This document shows positions 1-6,015 of a stretch of 51,613 bases of DNA, piece after piece. The notes below the pieces were generated by a model. That model saw only the letters and a list, made by a program, of their open reading frames with translations. It searched no databases and was not told the origin of the DNA. Source of the stretch: a virus; IMG/VR virus record IMGVR_UViG_3300050011_000408, positions 1-51,613 of that record; one strand, given 5' to 3'. Both the position numbers and the translations under genes were made by a program. Numbering within the stretch: position 1 is the stretch's first letter; the number at the start of each line of letters is the position of its first letter.

Positions 1-188
1 ATATTGGCCTCTCTGTTTTGACCAGCAAATCCCGATCCATCTACATAAAACTCACCCTCAACGCCATAACCTTCAATATTCCGAGCCACGCGCCTAGTTT
101 CAGACAGTCCCACCAATAGCTTATGTGTCTCGGCATCTAGTTTCTTATTCAGTTTGAAAGTACCAGTAAATTCAGTTGTATAACCCAT
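1..188 (-). CDS. Conserved phage protein, MGYTTEFTG-type N-terminus (partial)
   Basis: The reverse strand reads MGYTTEFTGTFKLNKK and continues out of the left edge, so only the first 62 codons are present. The opening 'GYTTEF.G.F.L.K.L' and the later 'YGVEGEFYVDGSGFAGQ' match a small hypothetical family I recognise from many tailed phages; its function is not known. The start is set by a good Shine-Dalgarno (AAGGAG, seven bases ahead of the ATG). It is the last gene visible in the leftward block and follows the 221-586 gene by 32 bases. Family recognition is from memory of the motif, not a search. Confidence 0.8.
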   Translation of the reverse strand, partial: MGYTTEFTGTFKLNKKLDAETHKLLVGLSETRRVARNIEGYGVEGEFYVDGSGFAGQNREAN

Positions 189-201
189 GACATATCTCCT
201 T

Positions 202-219
202 GGTAAAAAACACTTTTGA
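202..219 (-). promoter_or_regulatory. Repeated 18-bp pre-ribosome-binding element (copy 1)
   Basis: On the leftward strand the spacer between the 221-586 gene and the next gene carries TCAAAAGTGTTTTTTACC just ahead of the AAGGAG ribosome-binding site. Sixteen of 18 bases recur at 600-617 in front of the neighbouring gene. The position suggests an RNA processing or translation signal, or a promoter part. Function is inferred only from repetition and position. Confidence 0.4.
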
Positions 220-220
220 A

Positions 221-586
221 CTATTCAACACGTGTGTCTAAAAACTCTTGGACGGCCCCATACACATCACCATTATGTGTCTGATCTGCCCTATCGTGAA
301 TTCGCTGAAAACTGTTAAGCACGCCCATGTCGAAGGGCATTAGCTCCCTTAAACCAGGATACTCTTCAGCTATACAGTAAGCAGGCAAAACTTGTTTTAA
401 TGCAGGGTGCTTATCGGGAATAAAACAGCCAATAGCGCATCTATTGCCGTCTTTGTTCTCATAGAGACATATAACTCGACTAGTTGATTTATTGCTGATA
501 GGTCTAACCGATTTTGTGCCATCGTTATACTTCTTTACTTGAGCCATTACAGTTTCTTTAGTCCAGCCATTGATTAGCTTATACAT
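221..586 (-). CDS. Hypothetical phage protein (MYKLINGWTKE family)
   Basis: A 121-residue acidic soluble protein. The start 'MYKLINGWTKETVMAQVKKYN' and the central 'GNRCAIGCFIPD' followed by 'PFD...L..FQ..HD' resemble a family of unknown function that recurs in phages and is often annotated only as hypothetical. The two cysteines in CAIGC are the only striking residues. An AAAGGA ribosome-binding site lies nine bases upstream of the ATG. It belongs to the leftward accessory block, 81 bases after the 668-1054 gene. Confidence 0.75.
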   Translation of the reverse strand: MYKLINGWTKETVMAQVKKYNDGTKSVRPISNKSTSRVICLYENKDGNRCAIGCFIPDKHPALKQVLPAYCIAEEYPGLRELMPFDMGVLNSFQRIHDRADQTHNGDVYGAVQEFLDTRVE

Positions 587-599
587 ATAAATCCTTTCA

Positions 600-617
600 G
601 TTAAAAAACACTTCTGA
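600..617 (-). promoter_or_regulatory. Repeated 18-bp pre-ribosome-binding element (copy 2)
   Basis: Leftward strand TCAGAAGTGTTTTTTAAC, 14 bases before the start codon of the 221-586 gene and overlapping the approach to its AAAGGA site. It is nearly identical to the copy at 202-219. Two independent copies at the same place relative to a start codon make chance less likely. Confidence 0.4.
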
Positions 618-667
618 CCTAATCGAAAAATTCACTTCTGGAGAATACTAGAGGTATGGGTCAAATT

Positions 668-1054
668 TTATCCCCCCACCTTATCGTGTCTCCATTGGCA
701 TACAGGATATCCAAGCTTAATGCCCAATTCATCAATAGAGTCGAGAACCAAGCAAGCATCTGAATAAGCAGTGCGTAATTCAGGAATACAAGTCATTAGG
801 GCACTCGTACCCAATCGGCTAGTAATACGATGCCATTCAAGGCTAAGGTTAACATACTCTATTTTACTCATAAGTAGCCTTATCTTATGGATATTCCATA
901 GGTATTCATGCAAGCTTTCAGACTCCCCAATAGCACAAGTTAATGCTTCAACTAGATCGCCAGCATTGACCTCTGTATCTCCATCAATCAATCCAGGATA
1001 TGCGTTAACTAGCTGTTCTAATATGGCCAATGCGTCTGTACTGATATTCACCAT
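668..1054 (-). CDS. Hypothetical protein with LD.ID.LGI.LGY tail
   Basis: I place the start at 1054 (MVNISTDALAILEQL), since an AGGAGG ribosome-binding site lies just upstream; a longer frame to 1099 would run across that site and across an inverted repeat. The 128-residue product is helical by composition and unrecognised. Its C-terminus 'EL..AY..A...LD.ID.LGI.LGY' closely matches the C-terminus of the 64-residue protein at 2624-2818, so the two share a small module. The TGTGTC dyad at 1078-1101 sits 24 bases upstream of the start and could control it. Confidence 0.7.
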   Translation of the reverse strand: MVNISTDALAILEQLVNAYPGLIDGDTEVNAGDLVEALTCAIGESESLHEYLWNIHKIRLLMSKIEYVNLSLEWHRITSRLGTSALMTCIPELRTAYSDACLVLDSIDELGIKLGYPVCQWRHDKVGG

Positions 1055-1077
1055 AAAATCCTCCTGTGTTTTAAACC

Positions 1078-1101
1078 ACATGTGTCTTGGGCGACACATG
1101 T
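1078..1101. promoter_or_regulatory. Perfect inverted repeat, TGTGTC-N6-GACACA type
   Basis: ACATGTGTC and GACACATGT (nine bases per arm) flank the six-base spacer TTGGGC. It lies between the 1304-1582 gene and the start of the 668-1054 gene, in the upstream region of the latter. The same geometry recurs at 1594-1739 and 5433-5450, which suggests a binding site for a dimeric DNA-binding protein. The protein is unknown. Confidence 0.6.
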
Positions 1102-1303
1102 CCTAATTGCCTGTGTCTTTCATAACATGAGTCACGTTTATTTTTACCAGTGTATATGTATATTCCTATTCCGCCGATTAAGGCCTATACCTATACCTGG
1201 ATCAAAGACCGTTTAAAACTCCCGACAGTGCTCTAAAACTCACGTTGACTCTATGAGTCGATCCGCCCACCGAAACCGCACTGACGGTCATTCCAGCCCT
1301 GTT

Positions 1304-1582
1304 TCACTGAACTATAGAATACTCGCGTCCACCGATCTTTATTTGTCTCATGGTATTAAGCCGGATCATCCTATATCCTAGACGCTGAACATCGTAAACT
1401 GTAACTAAGTCATGTTCTGAAGGCTCATAGGCCATTCCGACACTCTTGACGTACCGAGATACGCCCGTGCGACATACCATGTTTCGAATCGAGCCATCAT
1501 TCTTAGCAAAAGAAATTGCAAAGATCATGCCATTAGACGACTTAATTAAATCGATTGCATGCTCGCGTGTTATTTTAGACAT
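1304..1582 (-). CDS. SH3-like / WYL_2 (DUF2693) family protein
   Basis: A 92-residue protein with the pattern 'FAISFAKNDGSIRNMVCRTGVSRYVK', then 'YEPSEHDLVTVYDVQRLGYRMIRLNTMRQIKI'. I recognise this as the small Sm-like/SH3 beta-barrel family (WYL_2, formerly DUF2693) seen in phages and plasmids. It is thought to be a nucleic-acid or ligand-binding barrel, but no function is established here. The start follows AAAGGA by eight bases. Its upstream spacer (1583-1758) is the TGTGTC dyad array, so this gene is the most direct candidate to be controlled by it. Confidence 0.8.
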   Translation of the reverse strand: MSKITREHAIDLIKSSNGMIFAISFAKNDGSIRNMVCRTGVSRYVKSVGMAYEPSEHDLVTVYDVQRLGYRMIRLNTMRQIKIGGREYSIVQ

Positions 1583-1593
1583 ACCTATTCCTT

Positions 1594-1739
1594 TGTGCCA
1601 TAAATGGCACGGTTAGTAAAGAAATGCGTCACAATTGACACATCTCCGCAACTGTGTCATAAAAGACACAAGTACTTGTTTACATATGTCATTTCCGACA
1701 CATGTGTTTTTCCAGACATATTGTGTCATCCATGACACA
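1594..1739. repeat. Array of six TGTGTC-N6-GACACA-type dyads
   Basis: Six imperfect 18-bp dyads with a constant six-base spacer start at 1594 (TGTGCC/GGCACG), 1625 (TGCGTC/GACACA), 1653 (perfect), 1685 (TATGTC/GACACA), 1703 (TGTGTT/GACATA) and 1722 (perfect). They fill the space between the GP88-like gene and the WYL_2-like gene. Conserved arms with changing spacers indicate a protein-binding array, such as operators or iterons, rather than a simple tandem repeat. No intrinsic terminator was seen in this spacer. Confidence 0.75.
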
Positions 1740-1758
1740 TTGTTAAATTTTTGACCTA

Positions 1759-2622
1759 TCAATTAAATAACTCAGGATGCCATTTATAGGCTGCGGCCAT
1801 ATCATCCTGAGTCAATCCAGACACAATGGGAACTGTGTCACGAACGAAGCCAGATGTGTCTTTTTTGGCCCTACCTTTTGCCTTGAGCCCAACAACAACG
1901 CCTTTTGCGTCTAAAAATCTTAGATCGGTAGCATCGCCGTTGACTACAGTATACCCGAATAGGCTGACAGGTAGCTCCGACGTCCTAAACACAGCTGCAA
2001 CACTGCCGCCCTTGTTTAATACATGAATAGCGTCTGAGTCATTGTCTTCTTTAAGACTGAACGTCAAGTGGTAGTTGGCTGGTATCTTAAAATTGTACCG
2101 CTTAGGAATGGCCGTATAATCATAAAAGATCACATCAGGGAATGACTGAATGATATCCGAGTTAAGTTCCCATAAACGATCTGAAGTTCCATTCAATCGA
2201 ATACACAGTGTCAAGCCTTTGTTTCGAGCTTTAACTATACCTGATTTAATTGATTTTTTTACGTTCTTATCAAAACGTAGTTGATCAAATACCATTGCAA
2301 GAGTTTTTACAATACGTGCGCGAGTTACACTGTAAAATCTGCCCCTGCCTGCTGTGAATAGACAAGCAGCGCGGCATCCTGCGCTCGATTTAGGACACAT
2401 ATTGACTCCCGACAAGCTGGCTGGAGCTAAATAAAGTATTCCAGTTAAGTAACCTTTTCCCAGTCCTTTCTTAGTCTTAGCATCAACGGAGAATCCCAAG
2501 ACACATCTATTATAAACCTTTTCAATGTCGTCCATTGTGATCGGCACATGTTTCAGGGGAAATTGAGAACCTAGGTCAACGTTGACCTTATTAATTAAAG
2601 CAAGTCTTTTAATTGTATTCAT
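1759..2622 (-). CDS. GP88-like protein (mycobacteriophage gene product 88 family)
   Basis: I choose the ATG at 2622, four bases from the stop of the upstream 64-residue gene and preceded by GAGG; a longer frame to 2661 would overlap that gene. The 287-residue product has 'CPKSS.GCRAACLF.AGRGR' (Cys76, Cys83, Cys87), followed by 'LCIRLNGTSDRLWE' and 'FYDYTAIPKR', the layout of the GP88 family (PF17338). The clustered cysteines suggest a metal or Fe-S site, and the fold resembles that of radical or barrel-type proteins, but no activity is established. It is the largest gene of the leftward block except for the DUF932 gene nearby in size. Confidence 0.75.
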   Translation of the reverse strand: MNTIKRLALINKVNVDLGSQFPLKHVPITMDDIEKVYNRCVLGFSVDAKTKKGLGKGYLTGILYLAPASLSGVNMCPKSSAGCRAACLFTAGRGRFYSVTRARIVKTLAMVFDQLRFDKNVKKSIKSGIVKARNKGLTLCIRLNGTSDRLWELNSDIIQSFPDVIFYDYTAIPKRYNFKIPANYHLTFSLKEDNDSDAIHVLNKGGSVAAVFRTSELPVSLFGYTVVNGDATDLRFLDAKGVVVGLKAKGRAKKDTSGFVRDTVPIVSGLTQDDMAAAYKWHPELFN

Positions 2623-2623
2623 A

Positions 2624-2818
2624 TCAATTAACCTCGTTGTTTTTAGAGTCAATGTATCCAAGTCTAATTCCTAATCTATCAATATAATCCAATGTAGTGG
2701 ACGCATGTTTATAAGCCTCATTTAGTTCGAAAATGCTAGCTAATTCAGCATCATAGCCTAAATAACCTATAGAATCATATAACATGCGTCTAAGTTTTAA
2801 ATAGTCTTGTTTATTCAT
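2624..2818 (-). CDS. Small protein sharing the LD.ID.LGI.LGY module
   Basis: 64 residues. It starts inside the last codons of the 167-residue gene (ATGA overlap) without its own ribosome-binding site, so translational coupling is likely. Its C-terminal half 'FELNEAYKHASTTLDYIDRL' plus 'GIRLGY' is clearly related to the tail of the 668-1054 product (about 14 of 26 positions identical). Function unknown. Confidence 0.7.
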   Translation of the reverse strand: MNKQDYLKLRRMLYDSIGYLGYDAELASIFELNEAYKHASTTLDYIDRLGIRLGYIDSKNNEVN

Positions 2819-3318
2819 GCTGCACGACGCTTGTTAATAAAATCGTACTTAATAACATCACATGGTATCATATTCCCTGCAATATCCCTGTCAATAGGTT
2901 TAAGAGGCAATACGGGACCCACGACGTGGCGACCCAATTGAAAGTCAACGTGGATCACATTGGACACATCAGGGCTATTCCTAAGTGAAGCGTTATGGCT
3001 TGGGTCGGCATGTTTTTCGCTTAGTTCGTCTAGCACGCGCTGTTTAGAGTATTCGGCATCAGCCGGATCGATCCAAGTGGTATCGGTATAGTACAGATGG
3101 ACCCACTTAAAACCCATTCTACAGCGCTTGTTAGCGGATACAGTCGGATTGTATGCCTGTACGCCATAGGTTCTAAAAACTTCATTAGAGATATCAACAC
3201 CATATAATGAACCAAGGTCACCTTTGTTTTTCAGTTTGGTCCAATACTTGGAATTAACTTGGACGGATACCTTGACTGTGTCATCATTAGAACGATATAC
3301 ATTAGTGATTTTAAACAT
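2815..3318 (-). CDS. Hypothetical protein, leftward block
   Basis: 167 residues with no family I can name. The N-terminus 'MFKITNVYRSNDDTVKVSVQVNS' is beta-rich; the middle has aromatic segments (WVHLYYTDTTW) and the end is basic (NKRRAA). An AAAGGGA ribosome-binding site precedes the ATG, and the start lies one base beyond the stop of the 54-residue gene (TAATATG). The tight junctions on both sides support a single leftward operon from 3639 to 1759. Confidence 0.7.
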   Translation of the reverse strand: MFKITNVYRSNDDTVKVSVQVNSKYWTKLKNKGDLGSLYGVDISNEVFRTYGVQAYNPTVSANKRCRMGFKWVHLYYTDTTWIDPADAEYSKQRVLDELSEKHADPSHNASLRNSPDVSNVIHVDFQLGRHVVGPVLPLKPIDRDIAGNMIPCDVIKYDFINKRRAA

Positions 3319-3319
3319 A

Positions 3320-3484
3320 TTAAATCCCTTTCGTTACGTCATTGTTACCAATTAGGCCAGACCTATCCACCAAGTTACCATCATAGAATACCGCACGAAT
3401 GAATTCAGCGTCAAGTGTGTCAACTAAATACTCTAAACCTATTCCTGTTAGTCCTGAAAGTGTGTCTGAAATATTGGTAGTCAT
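3320..3484 (-). CDS. 54-residue hypothetical protein
   Basis: A short reading frame whose start overlaps the stop of the 52-residue gene (ATGA) and whose stop abuts the next start. It encodes MTTNISDTLSGLTGIGLEYL, then 'DAEFIRAVFYDGNLVDRSG'. The 'AVFYDGNLV' strand resembles 'SVFYKGRLI' in the preceding small protein. Coding status rests on the operon-like spacing; function is unknown. Confidence 0.6.
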   Translation of the reverse strand: MTTNISDTLSGLTGIGLEYLVDTLDAEFIRAVFYDGNLVDRSGLIGNNDVTKGI

Positions 3485-3639
3485 GATCTACCAAACCAAT
3501 CGCCGGACACAGTATAACCCGTAGTAGCTGCACCGAATGAGTTAGACAAAGCAAGGTAGACTAACAAAGCATGATCGTGATTAGTATAATTCTCGTTATG
3601 TATTAGTCTGCCCTTATAGAATACCGATACCGTATACAT
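3481..3639 (-). CDS. 52-residue hypothetical protein, first gene of leftward operon
   Basis: It encodes MYTVSVFYKGRLIHNENYTN and ends VSGDWFGRS. A strong ribosome-binding site (AAAGGAGT) lies six bases before the ATG. It is the promoter-proximal gene of the 3639-to-1759 operon, with the repeated promoter-like element at 3684-3706 about 50 bases upstream. No family is recognised. Confidence 0.65.
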   Translation of the reverse strand: MYTVSVFYKGRLIHNENYTNHDHALLVYLALSNSFGAATTGYTVSGDWFGRS

Positions 3640-3683
3640 GTTAACTCCTTTGTTATGTTCTGACAGATAGATACTAATGCATT

Positions 3684-3706
3684 CAGCATACCAGACAGAT
3701 TAGACT
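3684..3706 (-). promoter_or_regulatory. Leftward promoter-like element with extended -10 (copy 1)
   Basis: On the reverse strand it reads TTAGTCTAATCTGTCTGGTATGCTG backwards from 3701; the core GTCTGGTATGCTG is shared exactly with the site at 4749-4761. TGGTATGCT fits an extended -10 (TGnTATnnT). No good -35 is at the usual spacing. Two copies upstream of the two leftward transcription units support a promoter role. Confidence 0.45.
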
Positions 3707-3811
3707 AATAAGTCAATAATTTCAAGCATTGTGTCATCACAACAACGTATATTTAGTTGACATCGACTAGAAGTTAGACAGTAAATGGGAATAAACTAAT
3801 AAAAATGAAAG

Positions 3812-3858
3812 ATGCCCCATATGGTTTGAATGAGTCGATTGACTCCCATATGAGGCAT
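3812..3858. other. Long imperfect hairpin with nested GAGTC/GACTC stem
   Basis: ATGCCCCATATGG (3812-3824) pairs with CCATATGAGGCAT (3846-3858) with one mismatch, and the loop contains a second stem GAGTC-GATT-GACTC (3832-3845). It lies in the 287-base spacer between the DUF932 gene and the 3639 operon. It has no trailing T-run in either direction, so it is not a classical terminator. Possible roles are an mRNA stability element or a protein-binding cruciform. Confidence 0.55.
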
Positions 3859-3897
3859 TAGGTAGGGTATGGCAGGACTAACGGTTTTTTAAGGGGT

Positions 3898-3915
3898 CGA
3901 CCCTTCCATGGGTCG
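3898..3915. other. Small GC hairpin after the DUF932 gene
   Basis: CGACCC-TTCCAT-GGGTCG, 11 bases past the stop of the 3927-4697 gene. In the leftward transcript it is followed by CCCCTTAAAAAA rather than a U-run, so termination is uncertain. Confidence 0.35.
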
Positions 3916-3926
3916 GGGATTTTAAA

Positions 3927-4697
3927 CTATGCAATTAACTTCAAAGCTACATCAAACAAGCTTTGATTAAAACTAGCATCTTTATCAGAATTAGGCTTAA
4001 TCGCCCTACCTGCCATTCGGCGCACATTAGGCCGTCCTACGGAGTCAATAGATTGAAGCGTATAGGCGATATTGTTACCCTTGACGCTATTTTCCTGTGT
4101 CAAATTGTACGTGCTCCATAGATCCAAGTTCTTATCAGACTCACGGTTAGGAGTTAATAGTCGATGCTTTACTTCAATCGAGTTATCGGGAGTCAATAGC
4201 TTGACTGCCTCTAATGCAAGGAATTCACGTTGACTAGGCGTTAGGATAGTACGCTGCATTAGGCCGATAGTCTCGGATAGTTTGGCTTGCATACCTAATG
4301 CCGCTAGAATGCCCGTGTTCAAATTGGCATATGTGTCGCCATTGTGTCGGATACCATGTTTAAAAAACGAAGTACCAGTGAATAGGCCGTTTGTGCATAC
4401 CATGCGGAATATGCCAACATGAAGCCTATCGACTCCTCGACCCATGTGTTTAGAATCATACACTATGTCTAGGAAGACTCCATCGGCCACTTCGGGACCA
4501 CGATACCTTGACAGGGTCCGCTGAAAGTCTTTCGTTGACTCAAGTCTACCCTTCCCTGAAGAGATGCTAACAGGTAGCAAGCCATTATCTACCATAACTT
4601 GTCCTACCTGGGAAGCTTGGATAACATTAAACTTGTCTGATACCTTGGTATGCCTTTGGTCTTGGATATAAGAGTTTGAAACATTAAGGTTATTCAT
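3927..4697 (-). CDS. DUF932 family protein
   Basis: 256 residues from the ATG at 4697 (MNNLNVSNSYIQ). An upstream ATG at 4754 lies inside the promoter-like TATGCT and lacks a ribosome-binding site, so I reject it. Key family marks are 'LHVGIFRMVCTNGLFTG.SF', 'SQREFLALEAVKLL', 'WSTYNLTQENSVKGN' and 'VRRMAGRAIKPNSD...NQSLFDVA', the order found in DUF932 (PF06067) proteins of phages and plasmids. It is somewhat shorter than typical members (300-400). DUF932 proteins often sit in replication or plasmid-maintenance neighbourhoods, but their activity is unknown. Confidence 0.85.
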   Translation of the reverse strand: MNNLNVSNSYIQDQRHTKVSDKFNVIQASQVGQVMVDNGLLPVSISSGKGRLESTKDFQRTLSRYRGPEVADGVFLDIVYDSKHMGRGVDRLHVGIFRMVCTNGLFTGTSFFKHGIRHNGDTYANLNTGILAALGMQAKLSETIGLMQRTILTPSQREFLALEAVKLLTPDNSIEVKHRLLTPNRESDKNLDLWSTYNLTQENSVKGNNIAYTLQSIDSVGRPNVRRMAGRAIKPNSDKDASFNQSLFDVALKLIA

Positions 4698-4748
4698 ATT
4701 GGTCCATTCCGGCTTATTCAGCCTGTTATGATTGAATACTAAAGCAAG

Positions 4749-4770
4749 CAGCATACCAGACTAATTAGGC
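4749..4770 (-). promoter_or_regulatory. Leftward promoter-like element with extended -10 (copy 2)
   Basis: The reverse strand carries TTAGTCTGGTATGCTG, sharing the exact 13-base core with 3684-3696. It lies 52 bases upstream of the DUF932 start. A second possible promoter just upstream is ATGACA-N17-TATACT (reverse strand, about 4777-4806), whose -35 overlaps a GACACA hexamer; competition between a GACACA-binding protein and polymerase is therefore possible. Confidence 0.45.
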
Positions 4771-4964
4771 TTATAAGTATATGAAACTATTCAAAGTGTG
4801 TCATGGTAGCACTGTCTAAGGATTGCAATTCGACTAAACAATATACAATCTTATGCCTGGGGGAGTGCTTGTATACGCGGTACTTGACTCCCATACCTTT
4901 TATATGCGAGATGACAAATCGCGTAGCATTATAATTTCATTCATTTAAATTGCATCGCATCTTA

Positions 4965-4992
4965 ATTGACTGCGGTGCATACCTGCGTCAAT
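4965..4992. promoter_or_regulatory. 28-bp imperfect palindrome
   Basis: ATTGAC-TGC-GGT-GCAT-ACC-TGC-GTCAAT: the outer six bases and an inner GGT/ACC pair are symmetric around GCAT. The size suits an operator for a helix-turn-helix dimer in the divergent region. Confidence 0.45.
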
Positions 4993-5432
4993 GGATCACT
5001 ATTCAACTAGATCGCTTTCGATATTCACTATTCACTACTGTATCATAAACATTAGTTTTTAAGAATCTGTTTACGCGTTTTGCCACGCTTGGAGTCATTG
5101 ATATAATTTGTATCAAAACCCTGGTATATGAGAACATGGCATCCACCGAGTCGAGCCATGCCATGCGACCCTATAGCATCTCACCGCATCGCGTTATACT
5201 GCCCGCCAGTGCATTCTATCCAATGAATGAAGCTAACGCCTATAGGTTAGCATTGTACCGCACTGCGAGTCAAGCGAGGCGTCCTATACGGCACATACAT
5301 TGCAATAGCACTGTGTCACGCGTGCATGTGTATAGCCCCATTGACGGCCCATGTGTCCAGTCACCGATGACACAGCCACGATTGATTCGAATTCCTTAAT
5401 TGATTCACATATTTACGTGAAACCGGTGTTCC

Positions 5433-5450
5433 TGTGTCCCCCACGACACA
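5433..5450. promoter_or_regulatory. Isolated perfect TGTGTC-N6-GACACA dyad
   Basis: TGTGTC-CCCCAC-GACACA lies about 165 bases upstream of the rightward promoter's -35. It is the rightmost member of the dyad family, and no further copies were noticed in the remaining 46 kb. It may link control of the leftward block to the rightward early genes. Confidence 0.55.
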
Positions 5451-5499
5451 AGCCCCCATATAGTTACAAATAGTCTAATGATATTATAAGGTTATATAA

Positions 5500-5521
5500 A
5501 AATAATTCCTAAAAATTATTT
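5500..5521. other. AT-rich inverted repeat
   Basis: AAATAATT-CCTAAA-AATTATTT, a perfect eight-base-arm inverted repeat inside a roughly 130-base AT-rich tract upstream of the rightward promoter. It could ease strand opening or be bound by a protein; no more can be said. Confidence 0.4.
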
Positions 5522-5596
5522 CCAAATTTTACAACCCTTTACATCTATCCATCTAACCCTTCAATATTATTACATAAAAATTTTTCTATAAAAAAA

Positions 5597-5625
5597 TTGA
5601 CCTACTTTAACAAACCTGCTACTAT
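5597..5625 (+). promoter_or_regulatory. sigma70-like promoter for the rightward block
   Basis: TTGACC (5597-5602), 17 bases, TACTAT (5620-5625). The expected transcript starts near 5632 and begins almost directly with the ribosome-binding site AAGGAG of the 5642 gene. This position shows that the upstream TTG at 5597 is a -35 box, not a start codon. Confidence 0.75.
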
Positions 5626-5641
5626 CCCCTTAAGGAGACTT

Positions 5642-6013
5642 ATGAGTAACTTACTTAAACACGCCGAACAAGAAATGCGCCTAGCTGGTCTTTACGATGA
5701 GGACGCCGATTACGGTGGTATGATCCCCGAAGCCGTCCTAAAAGTGGTTAAAGTCTTCTCTGAAGAAGGCCATTCTGGTTATTCAGCACGCCTTACGGGA
5801 GACATTCTACAAAAGGTTCTAAGGTTTCAAACACTTACCCCTATAAACTCGGATCCTCAATTTTGGATGGAAGTGTCAGCAGAACAAATGGGGAGGCCTG
5901 GAGTTTGGCAATCGACTCGCGACGGAACCTACTTTTCTGAGGACGGCGGCCAAACCTTTTATTGTCTGGATGACCCCGAAAAGAAGAATTTCCCAAAAAG
6001 ATTTCGGGAGTAA
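5642..6013 (+). CDS. Conserved phage hypothetical (LLKHAE...GHSG...DGG family)
   Basis: 123 residues starting MSNLLKHAEQEM after AAGGAG. The layout 'H.E.EM.LAGL', then 'KVFSEEGHSGYSA', 'LRFQTLTPI..DP..W', 'WQSTRDGTYFSEDGGQTFY' is a family I recognise from many tailed phages, always of unknown role. It is first in the rightward early run and two bases ahead of the next gene, so the block 5642-7687 is probably one transcript. Confidence 0.8.
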   Translation: MSNLLKHAEQEMRLAGLYDEDADYGGMIPEAVLKVVKVFSEEGHSGYSARLTGDILQKVLRFQTLTPINSDPQFWMEVSAEQMGRPGVWQSTRDGTYFSEDGGQTFYCLDDPEKKNFPKRFRE

Positions 6014-6015
6014 TC

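Larger units (their letters stand above)
4771..5596. other. Divergent control region without a convincing gene
   Basis: More than 800 bases separate the leftward and rightward blocks. I see no reading frame with a ribosome-binding site and family signal; the 87-codon frame at 5136-5399 looks like chance. The stretch holds TGTGTC/GACACA hexamers (4797, 5312, 5352, 5369, 5433, 5445), a 28-bp imperfect palindrome (4965-4992), a TTGACTCCCATA direct repeat shared with 3839-3850, and a very AT-rich end (5461-5596) with an inverted repeat. This combination fits a regulatory switch or replication origin; neither is proven. Confidence 0.5.

Noticed and set aside
771-1106. 111-codon rightward frame opposite the 668-1054 gene
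   Set aside because: It is the shadow of a gene with a clear AGGAGG start on the other strand, and no promoter or ribosome-binding site fits it.
1594-1739. CRP-type binding sites
   Set aside because: The dyads share TGTG...CACA with CRP sites, but the separation of these tetramers is ten bases here rather than eight, and the TC/GA positions are conserved, so it is a different site.
5136-5399. 87-codon open frame in the divergent control region
   Set aside because: No ribosome-binding site, no family pattern, and the composition (many His, Arg, Ser, Pro) looks like a chance frame; it also overlaps TGTGTC motif copies and palindromic DNA.
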